A stretch of DNA of 64,000 bases from Brienomyrus brachyistius (GCF_023856365.1 NC_064534.1:8886536-8950535); one strand, 5' to 3'; shown: positions 35,081 through 46,792, counted from the first letter of the stretch. Notes: a model not told the origin generated them from the sequence alone. A program made the numbers and translations.

Positions 35081-35731
35081 GCCCGTATTCACAAAGCATT
35101 ATAACTTACCACTAAGAGAACTCATAAATCACACTAAAAGTTTTTAACTAAGAGATTTTCTCCTAAAACCTATTCGCAAAGTGGCTAGGAAAAGAGTCAA
35201 TTCCTAAGCTAAGAGTCAGACAGGCTGATGAGAGGCCAGTATGTGCTGGTGAAAATATGCGCAACATCCCACAAACAGAAATACTTATATTCATGTAATA
35301 AACTATACAAATTTCAATTAGATCTGCCTGAGACATAAAGAAAAAGAAAAAAATCACCTATACCGATCATCCACTTATAGTGATCAATTTCAGCTAGAGA
35401 GATATGATCACTATAAATGGTTTCCACTGTATATGATTTGGTTGTTTCGGTTTGTTGGAGATGTGGAGCTTGTGAGGGATGCAATAACAACAGCCATTAT
35501 TCCCTCCCAACTGTTTGTGAATTGGTCTTAGTGACTTTTTTAACTACTTTTTAGTTCTCCCAGACTTAGGTTCTACTCTTAGCGCTAAGGGGCTATGTGA
35601 ATTTCTCTTAGTCCAAAAAATTAGAAGTCTTACATTTAAGACTGACACGCCCATTTTTTTTTACCAGTTTTTCCTAAATAGGCAAGTTAGGAGCTACTTT
35701 TAGCCTTTAAATGCCTTGTGAATATGGACCC
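35081..35731 (-). mobile_element. PIF/Harbinger-like non-autonomous element, copy B
   Basis: Both ends are present: left GGGCCCGTATTCACAAAGCA and right (reverse complement) GGGGTCCATATTCACAAGGC, which are imperfect terminal inverted repeats. The right arm (35517-35731) matches 24430-24650 in reverse complement. The centre (35340-35515) matches 24965-25160. Relative to copy A, 28 bases at 35462-35489 are exactly inverted. No long open frame survives. The family normally duplicates a 3-bp target, which is not resolvable here. Confidence 0.65.
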
Positions 35732-36575
35732 CGAACAGTAAGATCTGCATCATATTGCCTCTTGTCGATGTCCTTAGTGCCTTCTTTGTTGTGGATATCA
35801 AAATGAGCCCAAACGTCAGCTATGTATGCTGCGTGATCCAGTCCAACTCTTTCGGTTTCAGTCATTGGTGTTAACGTTACTGATCACCTTGTTTTGCTAA
35901 TGCTAACATTAGCAGTGCTTCCTTACACTGGGTGTTTCTCAATACGCATACTTGGGTTCACATGTACCCATTTTACATCATCTTCCATTGCCGAAGACCA
36001 GTTCCAATACTCAAGAACAGAAGTACAGAGGACATTAAAAATCCCCGGATGTCATTCTTGCTCTGCCCCAAATATCAAGAATATATCATTAGCATCTTTG
36101 CCAAACGAGTCAATCCCATGATTCATTGTGCCCCAAGTTCGTTCTTGGAAAGCAAATTAGCCAGACCAGTCTTGCCAAGACCACAAGTACAATCTTTGTG
36201 CTCTTGGTATTGAGAAACGCCCAGTATTTCCTGTCTCAGTTGACGATAATGTTTAAGTGGCTCAGGTGAAGCTTCAGCCATCCAAGAGCTTGTACACCAA
36301 GGCAGGCCGGTTCAAACACTACATCTGAAGCCTTAACCTTCCTGGTCCACCCTGAAACCGATAAGCACCCGGAATGAAGTAGACAATGGCTGCAAGAGGT
36401 GCAACAGAAACAAATTATTTAATTATTAAGCTTCCCTAATGTACAGAAGTATGTGTGTTTAAACTGCTTCTCTCCAACCGAAAAGTGTGAAGCTTAGATT
36501 ATTTAACATTTCAAAACAAATTTAACAGAAATGTCCATGCTCCATGTCACCCAGTATCTTCAGCTTGCATGAGAA
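35732..36575. other. No gene recognised
   Basis: Unassigned. Open frames at 35894-36213 overlap each other in two frames and lack recognisable motifs. Confidence 0.45.
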
Positions 36576-36766
36576 GTTTATTACATTGCATTTATTTATC
36601 AGAGTCTTTTATCCAGAGTGACTTACAATTGAGAAAGCAGAGGCAGCCATTCCTGGGAGCGTTTGAGGATGAGGGAAATGGTGTAACCTGCCACCCACGG
36701 GATGTGACCCAATGACCTCCCAGGCACTGGCATGAGTTCTAACCCAGTGAGCCACACATCTCCTTT
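36576..36766. repeat. Teleost dispersed repeat (TTTTATCCAGAGTGACTTAC)
   Basis: CATTTATTTATCAGAGTCTT, TTTATCCAGAGTGACTTACA, then GGGATGTGACCCAATGACCT and CCAGTGAGCCACAC at the far end. It is a very common fish repeat with a tRNA-like right part. A diverged partial copy lies at 58325-58440 (CATTATCCAAGGTGACTTAC). Confidence 0.6.
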
Positions 36767-37134
36767 TTATTATGCCAGCCAGTGTATTTGTTCACGTAAC
36801 ATCCCTAAATACTCAGAGGACATTTACTTATGAATATTTTTATGAGCTGCTGACAATTTAGTGCTATATGTGGCCTACAAATGTTCATGCCATTCATTTA
36901 ACCAGTGCTGTAAAAGCTGGCGACAAAATTAAAACAAAAAAGAAAAACAACAGATGCCATTTACTGAACAGAGTTTAAAAAGTCATAAAAGTTTTCATAC
37001 TTCAAAGTCATTGCATAAAGCAGATCAACATGTTGCATGCTATTTAATCCTTTTTTCGTGATGGAAATGCACATTGAAGCTATTTTTTCTGCAAAGATCA
37101 TTTGCATTTTGCACCTTCTGAAGGAGAAAGTACA

Positions 37135-37222
37135 GGGATGGGGCCCTGGGCCCCGTGTGAGTGTGTGGGTGCAGTAATGGGATGGGGCCCTGGGCCCCGT
37201 GCCAGTGTGTGGGTGCAGTATA
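37135..37222. repeat. 44-bp tandem repeat, two units
   Basis: Two 44-base units, each starting GGGATGGGGCCCTGGGCCCC and ending GTGTGTGGGTGCAGTA, with a third begun (GGGACGGG). Each unit contains the palindrome GGGGCCCTGGGCCCC. Confidence 0.9.
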
Positions 37223-37310
37223 GGGACGGGACCTCTGTGCCTGAAGGGGAACAGATAAAGACATTTAGTCCACCCCGAGGGAAAACTGGGACCCATCTTG
37301 GCAGTGGAGC

Positions 37311-37432
37311 TTATGATCCAAATGTGTCTCCAGAGGGTGTATCGGCTCTCAGAGCCGCACGATCCCGTTTCAGTCTGGCCTCAAGATCAAAGGACAGCTC
37401 TGACACCTCCCACGCCAAAATTACCCATGGCT
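37311..37432 (-). other. Weak candidate terminal exon
   Basis: On the minus strand a pyrimidine-rich tract (about 37436-37485) ends in GTCCCTGCAG, a strong 3' splice acceptor. The following frame reads EPWVILAWEVSELSFDLEAR and then LKRDRAALRADTPSGDTFGS before TAA. The composition (charged and helix-prone, few rare residues) is more protein-like than other frames in the window. I do not recognise a family and find no partner exon or polyadenylation signal nearby. The opposite strand is also open (37102-37674), which suggests locally low stop density. An exon, a decayed exon and chance are all possible. Confidence 0.2.
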
Positions 37433-38456
37433 CTGCAGGGACCATACAGATGAATGAATGGAGCAAAAAGAAAAAAGCAAAATCAATGTTTGGTCCAGCC
37501 CTAAATTCTGTCGACACTGATATGTGTTCACATAGATCGCTTCAATTCCACATCGCCGCATTTCCGCATGAATGCAGGGGAAGTGATGAATTCATTTGGA
37601 TTGCCGTGGAAACGTACTGCGGACCCACTTTCTCGGCAGCTCAAAGCAGGCTTTCAGACCCATTCGTCGTTTGAAGTTTATTCATCACATCCAGAGCAGT
37701 TGCCATTGGCTGCTGCTTGTTCGGTGACAGGAATGTGAGCAGATGTTAGATGAAAGTATTACAAGAGCTAACATCATTTTTTTCCTAGTCTATATGATGA
37801 ACTTTAAATGCCAACCAAACAGCTGGAACAGGACACAACATAAGGCAGCGACAACACTGAAGACTCTGAATGAAATCAGACTGCCCTAATCTCCAGAAAG
37901 AAAACCTTGAACCAGACATTACATTTTACAAGATTTTGCATCGCTTACAACTCATTCCAATTGCTTTACAAAGACAAGCATAAGACAATGGGAGATGTTT
38001 AAGTGAAAAAGGACAATGGTATATGCAATTTCATTACACTTCTTGAATAATAGGCTTATATGTCTGGCTTTACTACCAGAACCCAGAAGCATCAGCAAAA
38101 CACCATTATAATACTAAGAGATACAGAAAAGACACTGGGATTTTCAGCTAAAATCACCAGTGCTGTAGAGTGTAACTGGTCTGGGTCTTGCTCATTAATG
38201 GATGCAAGTTTGTTGACCTGAGAAACAAGCTGGTTGAGATAATGAAACAACCAGACAATGCTGGATGGGGAAATGGTTTTAAAAACTCTACAACCATATA
38301 GGACCTCCTTTGTTGATCCCTTCTTAATGTTAATCTCAGACAAGATATTAGAAAGTGTTTATTATTGAGATGATTGTCTCCACTCTTAGGCAAGCTACAC
38401 GCACAAGATAAAACCATCAATATTGCAACAACCAACAGGTTTATGAAACAGACTAT
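37433..38456. other. No gene recognised
   Basis: The part to 37674 belongs to a 190-codon plus-strand open frame starting at 37102 with no recognisable domain; beyond it the sequence is unassigned. Confidence 0.4.
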
Positions 38457-38690
38457 GAAAGGTAATGCTTTACATAAACTGCACATTCACAATGCATTCA
38501 TTATGCATTCATAAAACATTTAGTGCACCTTCATAATGCATTCATAGAACATTCATAAGTAGCATGTAAGTATACCTTAACATCTGTCAACGTACGTTGG
38601 GATGTTAAGGTATATTTCCATGCTGCTAATGATTGATGAATACATTATAAGGACTTATCTTGACTAGCTAAATATAAACTTTTAGGTCAT
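38457..38690. repeat. Fold-back repeat with central hairpin
   Basis: AAGGTAATGCTTTACATAAA and repeated CATTCATAATGCATTCAT units lead to a hairpin at 38575-38614: CCTTAACATC...GATGTTAAGG, with inner CAACGTACGTTG also palindromic. After the hairpin the left arm is only partly mirrored. It resembles a fish MITE family that opens GGTAATGCTTTAC. Confidence 0.6.
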
Positions 38691-40299
38691 AGTAGGTGTC
38701 ATACGCTCGTACAATGCTCATGTGTGTCACGCCCAGAACAGAACAGACATTGCATGCACACCAAACTCAAGGTACGAGGAGATTGCAGAGCCCACCACAT
38801 GCGACGGTTTTGGTAATACTTGTAAGTCATGGGAGAGATGAACACTCACTCAGAGGAAACGTGAAGTGTCGCCGAAGAAGGCAACAGCTCAGCAGCCGCA
38901 GCAACTTTTAAAAAAGGAGATATCGTCAATAAACAAGACAATAAACAAACAAACATCGGTGTGTGGCGGTATATTGACAATTTAAAGTCCGACGTTGCGG
39001 ACTGGTGTTGTGTATTTCTAAACTCTTCTGTAAACTTATAAACAACTAAAACTGGTAGTACTGAGAACCTATTTCACTGCCTGGTAGGGATGCAAATTAC
39101 AAGACAAATTGTGCTCCTTATTCATTCATAACAGGACACGACATTTTATCTTTCAAAAACCCACTAACAGTTTTTCATTCAGGGTAAGTTAACCGAACGT
39201 TACAATTATGTAAATGTTCAAAGTGTCCAGTCATTAAAACTAAGACTATTAATATAAAATGAACAAAGGTCATGGCAGAGCAGGTAACACTGTTTCTTTA
39301 CCCATCAAAGATCATCAATTCCAGGCTGGACGTTGTGTTTTTAGTGTAGGCCTAGACCTATTGAATCGGATCAGCCAGAGTGTTGCCGGAATACATAAAA
39401 GCAGGAGGCTGTATAGCACGTAGATAAGATGGTGTTTATTGCACCCATGCTATTCATTCTGACAACTCACACATACTACCATGTGTAAGGTGGGTAGTCG
39501 GAGTGACCACATGGTGGGCCCATGCAAACCACTATCTACAACACTTAACATTTAACACTACGCATGGCATTACGTACCACTCAATGACACCCCAATACAT
39601 GATAATTACAGGGAAGTATTTAATTACAGGGTTGGCACCGATCCAATGGGTACCCAATGGGTACCTGCAGTGCAGCAATATTTTATTCTAAAACAATAGT
39701 TTTCAACATCAATTGCATTACAAATGTGTTCATGTAATAACATGATCATGTTCACATTGACAGAACCTTTGTTAAAATGTAAAGCATGAAAATAATGTTC
39801 CATTAATGTTGCCAACTTTGTAAGACCTTCACATAACACTGGCTGAAGTTCTGGGAATGTTTCCTCTTACCTGGATTGTTAACTTGTAGCTCCTACTTCA
39901 ATACAGCTTGCACTTTTACCTGGACATTCACTGGAAGCTCAGCCTAGCTGCACTTATGCCTAGACGACTCCGTTTTCTAGCAAAAGGCTTGGTCTGAATA
40001 CACTTTCCTGTGTTTCCTATCTGCAAATATAGTTTAAACTATAACAGTCCCACGGCTATCTTAACCACCTCTGGTAGTAACTCTTTATGAACAGCCACAT
40101 TATGTCTCTATTGTAACAAAAAATGGTAACTGTGACCATCTATCTCCAAAAATGTATCCTGGTCAGGGTCGTTTCCTACTAGCCAACAGGGTTAGTTCAG
40201 TAAAAATGTATTCCGTCAGGCTTTTTTTTTTACTAGCTAGCAGACAAGAGTTCAGTTTTTTTGTACTCACCCTTCTTCTAAATTACTCACCTGAGGCAA
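38691..40299. other. No gene recognised
   Basis: Unassigned sequence. A minor tandem GGTACCCAATGGGTACC occurs at 39648-39665. Confidence 0.45.
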
Positions 40300-40560
40300 G
40301 GGGACAACGTAATTTCCAGCCGTCGACACTCGAAATGGAATGGCAGTTCATTGCAGACGCACTCACACACAATCATACACAATTTGGGCAGTTTGAGTCC
40401 AGTCTAGTTACTCTGAGTGTCTTTCAATTATAGGAGTTAAACTGTGTAACGGAGGGATAACATGCAAACTCCACACATACATGTGCAGCAGATTTGAAGC
40501 CCTAGTACTGAAGGTGTGAGATAATCCTTGAGTCATTGTACCACCCCGCTGTAACTTCTG
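40300..40560 (-). mobile_element. Degenerate SINE, minus strand
   Basis: Plus-strand text GCAGTTCATTGCAGACGCAC, ACACACAATCATACACAATT, AACATGCAAACTCCACACAT and CCTAGTACTGAAGGTGTGAG, then TTGTACCACCCCGC. This is tail to head of the GGAT-tailed SINE. Confidence 0.6.
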
Positions 40561-40636
40561 TGTCGTCAAGAAAAGAAACAAAAAGAAGGCATACAAAGTT
40601 TTATGAAGTGTCGTACTTCTCTGTAAAACTTTGAAT

Positions 40637-41172
40637 GGGTATTTCAGAAAAATATAAATGCCAATAGATCTTCTGCTCTACAGGTATACAGATTGGAAGT
40701 ACAATTGTGAGAAGGAGTCCAAGCATGCTGGGCTAATGGGAACCACAGTCTACCCTAATGGAAACTCAAGAGTCTAAAAGCAAAGTACAGTGTTTTTATT
40801 TTTATTTTCTTAGTTATTTTAGCTACCGAGCGGCATTGCAAAGACCCACATTCATGCATTACTTCCTACAGTGTGTTCTAGTGCACAATGTCATACTGGT
40901 TCATATGGAAGGGTAATTCAGAAAAATAAAACTTCTAATAGATCTTGTGCTCTACAGGTATACAGATTAGAGGTACAATTCTGAGCAGGAATCAAAGCAT
41001 GCTGGGCCAATTAGAATGCACAATCTAGCCTAATGGAAACTCTAGAGTTTAAAAGCAAAGCTCAGTGTTTTAGCTTTTACCTTTTTAACTACTAAGAGGC
41101 ACTGCGAACACTCACATTCATGCAGTACTTCCGACAGTATGTTCTAGCACACATCGTCATATTGGTTCAATC
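40637..41172. repeat. 274-bp direct tandem duplication (old)
   Basis: Copy 1 (40637-40910) and copy 2 (40911-41172) align throughout: GATCTTCTGCTCTACAGGTA / GATCTTGTGCTCTACAGGTA; AAGCATGCTGGGCTAATGGG / AAGCATGCTGGGCCAATTAG; CACATTCATGCATTACTTCC / CACATTCATGCAGTACTTCC. Identity is roughly 80-85% by eye. It is not a known transposon to me, and no open frame is shared. Confidence 0.9.
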
Positions 41173-43315
41173 TTCAGACAGGTCTCCTACTGCAGTACCC
41201 TGATGCAGGCTTTCTCTAAAGCATACACAGGTACCGGTCAACTTGCACCTGTATTTCGGACCAACACCACTTGGCACAAGTCAATATGGGTGTATCTCGA
41301 TAGTTATAGCTGAGGGGCAAAACATTAAGTACAGTACTATCATATAAACAAAGTACTCTACAGCAAATAATAATAATGACATTATATTGACCCCTCATGT
41401 GGGAAATTCTTTTTTTTTTGCCTACCCCATCTTGCTCTCTAAATATTAATGTAAATATAGAAGGACAACACTTTATAATAAAAAGACACTGCAAGATCAT
41501 CTAGGAAACGTAACGCCCTTAAATTGCACCAAAAATAAAGCAGGAAATCAGAAGATACACATGATAGCAAACAACGGGAGCTGAGAAAGACGACGGTGCC
41601 TGAAACTGTGGCGAAATATTTTATTGTACATTATTACAGTAAGTGTCTTTTTATTGTAATGAAATAGCACAGCACAGGTGCTGTATCATATCTACTTATT
41701 GCGGCTTTCCATCACATATACATTACTGCATGCATACTGCATTACAAATTAGATATTGGCAGCACTTTCCCTGTCCTTCACCTGTTACACTAAGCGATAC
41801 ACCAGCTAACTTCCCACTGCATCCGCATTCAGGCATCTCTCAATCAATGTACGTTACTCAATGAGACGTAAGTCGAAGGATACTTGTAATTAGTACCACC
41901 ATTATTTGCCATAGTAGAGGTACTTTATTCACCAACTCAACACTGAAGAGGAGGGTCATTGACATAATCCCCCCAACAGGCAGGACTTTTAACATCTCTG
42001 GACAGATATTATCCACTCATGCAGTCCCTTCCATCATTTCACAGTATTCCCAGAGTTGGTCCACACTTCCTCACCCCAGCTGAACCCATGGCCGTGACCA
42101 TGAGATTATTTCTCTGCAACTGCCTTTGCCATAGCGATTCTGGTCTTTCCACTTTCTTAGGCAATCTCTGTGCAAGCATTGTCCTGAAGGCATGAAGAAA
42201 CTTCCCTCACCACAGGGGTCCAGTAGAGGTTCTCTGGGTTAACACCTTTGTGACTGCAGCTGATGCAACCATGAGGACTTGAACATGGTCAATTTAGACT
42301 CCATGTCACTGAACTCACCCAGCACAAAGGATTGAAGTTCTTCTGGAAGTGTGAGTAGAATTAATCTTGTACAAAAGCTTCCACCAGATGTTCCCAACAA
42401 ACACTGACTGCTCATCTGGGTCATCTTGGTCCATCAGGTATCCTCCCCAGGCACTGACTTCAACTAACCCTTAAGTGGTGGTCCAGTTGATTTCCCCACC
42501 CCTCAATGGTCCAAAATACATACTCTCTAGACACAAGACACAAGAATGAAGTCAATGATTGACTTTTGGCCTATGGTACTCTGGTACCTTCATACTTAGG
42601 AGCATCCTAGTGTTCAAAAATAGTGTTTGTTATGGAGAGTCCATGGCTTGCACAGTCCAATAACAATTCGCCACTCTGGGGTACATCCAAGAAGCCATTC
42701 TCTGCAGAAATATTTTACCCAAGGGAGCCCCTATGAGAATATTAAGTTCTAGACAACAAAGCTCTGTGGATTGTCTAGAATATGCAAACCCTCCTGTCAT
42801 ACTAAGGTCACAACCCTCGGAGGGGTTATTAAAGCTCTGTAGAAATAGCTAGGCTTGGTGATATTTTGTATAGTTTTTTTGGATGCTAGGTTCTAAACAT
42901 TGTTTTGCATAGATCTTGTTCCCATAATTGTCTTGTGTTTGTTACTGGTCACTCTGTGGAAGCTGAGAAGCACTTTTGTCTCCTTGACAGTTTCCTGCTT
43001 GCAGTGTATTGTCTACATCATTTGTACCTCGTTTTTGATAAAACCGTCTCCTAAATAAATGAATGCTAATGCAAACATCAATCCACTGCGTTCATTATCT
43101 GGCTTCTCAGCATAAACATCTTACAGCAGATTAAAGAAGTGTAACAATCAAATTATAATTTAAATGTAATGTCCCAGCGTACTTAGAGGGAATTGTTCGC
43201 CAGGGACAAATAATCATATCTGTGATAGAAATGTACTGTTAATATAGGGTAAGACATTTATTGAAAACAACAGTTTATTGAATGCATAGGGCTGGTTCAT
43301 CATTGTTAACAATAC
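41173..43315. other. No gene recognised
   Basis: Over 2 kb unassigned. The part at 42000-43080 has a more even base composition and may be an old retroelement, but I can read no conserved domain in any frame. Confidence 0.4.
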
Positions 43316-44604
43316 ATTCAGCCGTGGCCAAAAGTGTTCAGAATGACACAAAAATTAATTTTCACAGTCTGCTGCCTCAGTTTTTATGATGTCAATTTGC
43401 ATATACTCAATACTCAATACTAATGTTATCAGAAGAGTGATCAGATGAATTGCAATTGATTGCAAAGTCCCTCTTTAGCATGAAAATGAACTTCCCAAAA
43501 AAAAGCCATTTCCACAAAAAGACCGGCTGACATCATTTCAGTGATTCTCTCGTTAACACAGATGACAGCGTTGACGAGGACCAGGCTGAAGGTGCCACTC
43601 TGTCATACTGATAGAGTTAGAATAGCAGACTGGATACTTTAAAGGGAGGGTGGTTCTTGAAATCATAGTTCTTCCTCTGTTAACCATGGTTGCCTGCAAG
43701 GAAACATGGGCATCATCGCATAGCACAAAAAGGGCGTCACAGCTAAAGATATTTCAGCTAGTAAGATTGCACCTAAATAAACCATTTATCGGATCATCAA
43801 GAACTTCAGAGAGAGGTTCATTTGCTGTGAATAAGGCTTCAGGGTGCCCAAAAAAGTCCAGCAAGCGCCAGGACTGTCTCCTAAAGTTAATTGAGATGTG
43901 GGATCGGGCCACTATGAATGCAGAGTTTGCTCAGGAATTACAGCAGGCAGGTGTGAGTGCATGCAGTGAGGCGAAGGCTTTTGGAGGATGGCCTGGTGTC
44001 AAGAAGGGCAGCAAAGAAACCTCTTCTCTTCAAGAAAAACATCAGGGACAGACTGAAATTCTGCAAAAGGTACAGGGATTGGACTGCTGAGGACTTTCTT
44101 TCCGATTGTTTAGGGCATCCGGAAAAAAGATTGTCCAGAGAATAAAAGGTGAGGATTAGCATCTGTCCTATTTCAGGCCAACAGTAAAGCATCCGGAGAC
44201 CATTCATGTGTAGGGTAGCTTCTCAGCCAAGGGATTGGGCTCACTCACAATTTTGCCTAAGAACACAGCCATAAATAAAGAATGGTACCAAAACATCCTC
44301 CGAGACCAACGTCTCCCAACCATGCAAGAACAGTTTGGCGACAAACGATGCCTTTTCCACTATGATGGAGCACCATGCTTAAGGCAAAAGTAATAACTAA
44401 GTGGCTCAGGGAACAAAACAGCGACATTTTGGCCAGGAAACTCCCCAGACCTTAATCCCAATGAGAACTTCAATCAATCCGGGTGGACAAACAAAAACGT
44501 AGCAATTCTGATAAACTCCAAACATTGTTTATGCAAGAATGGGTTCCCATCAGTTAGGATTTGGCCCAGAAGTTGGTGGACAGCAGCCCTTGGCATAGCC
44601 CTTA
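43316..44604 (+). mobile_element. Tc1-like transposon, nearly complete but dead
   Basis: The 5' terminal repeat region reads CAGCCGTGGCCAAAAGTGTT. The transposase region begins near ATGGTTGCCTGCAAGGAAAC (43686). The DNA-binding part is recognisable from ACCATTTATCGGATCATCAA and the middle from GGAGGATGGCCTGGTGTCAA. The catalytic regions are CACTATGATGGAGCACCATG and GGAAACTCCCCAGACCTTAA. Small deletions and stops break the frame repeatedly; the longest uninterrupted piece is 43650-44090. The element is cut off at a C run (44605-44622), and the 3' terminal repeat is missing. It is a third Tc1 family, distinct from those at 5449 and 27345. Confidence 0.9.
43686..44590 (+). pseudogene. Tc1-like transposase pseudogene
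   Basis: The whole order of a Tc1-type transposase (paired helix-turn-helix DNA-binding part, then DDE catalytic domain) can be followed across frames. The copy has several small deletions relative to a continuous frame: for example after GGAAACATGGGCATCATCGC, around 44090-44110, and near the last catalytic block, where NPNENF replaces the usual NPIENL. The last codons are lost. Non-functional. Confidence 0.85.
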
Positions 44605-44622
44605 CCCCCCCCCCCCCCCCCC
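44605..44622. repeat. Poly-C run at transposon/LINE junction
   Basis: About 18 C separating the truncated Tc1 element from a LINE tail. Confidence 0.9.
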
Positions 44623-44627
44623 AATTG

Positions 44628-44755
44628 CTCCAGGTTGTGCCAGATACTTATAATAACTACTTGGTACTGGAAGAACAATGTTTCATTTCACCGTATACTG
44701 TGTACATGGCTGATATGACAATTAAACCTGGTTGACTTGACATGACTTGACACTG
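44628..44755 (+). mobile_element. LINE 3' tail, (TTGAC) type
   Basis: ATACTGTGTACATGGCTGAT, ATGACAATTAAACCTGG and TTGACTTGACATGACTTGAC form the 3' end of the same LINE family as 50079-50621 (opposite strand). Only the last 130 bases remain. Confidence 0.65.
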
Positions 44756-45138
44756 GCAGACCCTGTGCTGTGAGCAGATTGCTCTGATCTGTCTGTGTCT
44801 GTGTTAATTGACCTACTTTATCTCTTCAGGAAATACGAGGTTGACCATATTTCTTTTGGCTAGAGTTGGACAGAAGAGAAGTAGAGTAATGATGCCATAT
44901 TCATCCCTGTGGGGAAATTGTCTTTTCTAAATGAAATGACATGATGAAAAGGCCCCTCCCATCTTGTTCTTCATCAGACATATTAACGTCTTTACAAGGA
45001 CCTCTGCTTGACAACCTATTTTTTGATGTTGTCAGGTCATGGATCCATCTGATACTTAACCTGGATTGGGGGGGGGGGGCTGTAACCCCGTCATCACATC
45101 CAGGCTCAAATAATTTTTTCCAAGTGGTTATATGTTCT
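44756..45138. other. No gene recognised
   Basis: Unassigned sequence with a G run near 45069. Confidence 0.5.
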
Positions 45139-45885
45139 AGTTTAGACAGTGGCGGTTCTACCTTCTATAGCATCCTGGGCGAACCCTTCATTACCCGATT
45201 CTATTACCCTATTGAGTAACAGAAATACTACTGTTATGCTAGCCAATTTCATTACACGCGTAATGTTATAGCTATAAGGAGATGAAATAGCTACATACCT
45301 CTATCGTTTGCTTGTCCCTCCTCTTCTTCTTTCCTCTTTTTTTCTACACTGGACATCTATTGGCCCTGACCCTTTCTTATCCATTTGTGTTAATTTGCCA
45401 CACGAACATTGATTCACCACCCATCGCCCAACACTGCCAACCAATAGTTAAGACTAAATAAATTCACCTTGGTGGTGTGCAGACTGGCTTTATAGTATTC
45501 TTAACGATTTTGCACAAACCAGAAAAAAAATGCAAAAATATGTGTGAGATTATATATTGAGAGTACTATGAAAGAATTGTAATTTGTTTGGTAGCATTTC
45601 ATGGAGTAAATTTATTAATTGCATTACTACTGTACCTCTCCCCCCCACCTCAGGTTTCCAGTGTGGTGACCTGAGACCAGCCGACCCCCCTGTCCATATC
45701 CTACTTCTGATTGGTAGCCCTGCCTAGCTAGAATCAGGGTGCCCCCCCCCCCCCCCAACAAGGTTAACTGACCCACACGGTGACATTATACTGTTGAAAA
45801 TGGGGCTGAAAATGTCACCCTTTCAATTTTTTTTTCGTGTGGGTCTCCTGAGTCGCCCATGCCTAAATCCGCCATGAAGTTTAGA
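45139..45885. mobile_element. hAT element with perfect 8-bp target duplications
   Basis: AGTTTAGA occurs at 45139-45146 and again at 45878-45885, bracketing a 731-base element. The left end CAGTGGCGGTTCTACC and the right end (reverse complement) TCATGGCGGATTTAGGC are imperfect terminal inverted repeats. Subterminal matches continue: CTGGGCGAACCC on the left, GGGCGACTC on the right. An 8-bp duplication with CAGTGGCGG-type ends is characteristic of the hAT superfamily. No transposase frame is present, so it is non-autonomous. A C run lies at 45741-45757. Confidence 0.88.
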
Positions 45886-46489
45886 CAGACCGCTGGCCTG
45901 AACACGCAGCACATTGTTGAAGAAATCCTTCTATTACTAACTGATTTGTTTTATTTTTGACTTCTATCAGATGCTTAAAACAGAAAATGAGCAGAGAAAA
46001 TGTGCTGTTAGCTACAAAAGCGTATCGATATAAGAAAGTTAGAAGATGCGAACTAACAGGAAGCTGTAAGTGGTCCTCAAGCAACTTCGGAACGCCACCC
46101 TTCTCAATAATAATGGCTTTCGAGCACTTTTGATAAATCTTTTACTGTGGCAAGCTACACTTCAAAGCACTTTTTAATCTTTGTATCTCCGATGGCTAAC
46201 AAGGCAGAGTAATCCAAGTCTTATACTTGGCAAACCAGAATTACATTCCCTGCCTAGATTACGATCAGCTGTTTTATGGAACAGTACCTACACGCCACTC
46301 TACACTCATTGGATGACAGGTACTGAGGGGAAACTGGCCCCACATTGCAAAAAATATTTTAACTTGCCAAGTTAGAAGATCTGTTCACTAATTTAAAGAC
46401 CCAAGCCCCTAGTTCACTGAACAAACCACATAATGATATCACCATTCACCAGCCATATTTGCAAAAGGAGCTTGATTAACATGGCCTAA
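45886..46489. other. No gene recognised
   Basis: Unassigned sequence. Confidence 0.5.
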
Positions 46490-46792
46490 AATCCATCCAT
46501 TTTCTGTAACCGCTTGTCCAATTGGGGGGGAGGGGGGTCTGGAGCCTATAAGGCACAAGACTGGGACCAACCCGGGATGGGCCGCCAACCCATCACAGGG
46601 CACAATTTAGTAACTCCAATCAACCTCAGCAAATTTTTGAACTGGGGGGGGGACCACAGTATCCAGAGGACACCCCATGATGGCACAGGGAAAGCATTCA
46701 AACTCCACACACGGAACCCTGGGGGAGACCTGAACTCCGGTTCTTGAGGTGTGAGACAACAGTGCTAACCATTGCTCCACCGTGCCCCCCAT
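46490..46792 (-). mobile_element. Fish SINE, minus strand
   Basis: Plus-strand text ATCCATCCATTTTCTGTAAC, CGCTTGTCCAATTGG, GGGTCTGGAGCCTATAAGGC, CAACCCATCACAGGGCACAA, CATTCAAACTCCACACACGG, GGTTCTTGAGGTGTGAGACA and CTAACCATTGCTCCACCGTG. This is full tail-to-head order with moderate divergence and small deletions. Confidence 0.8.
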
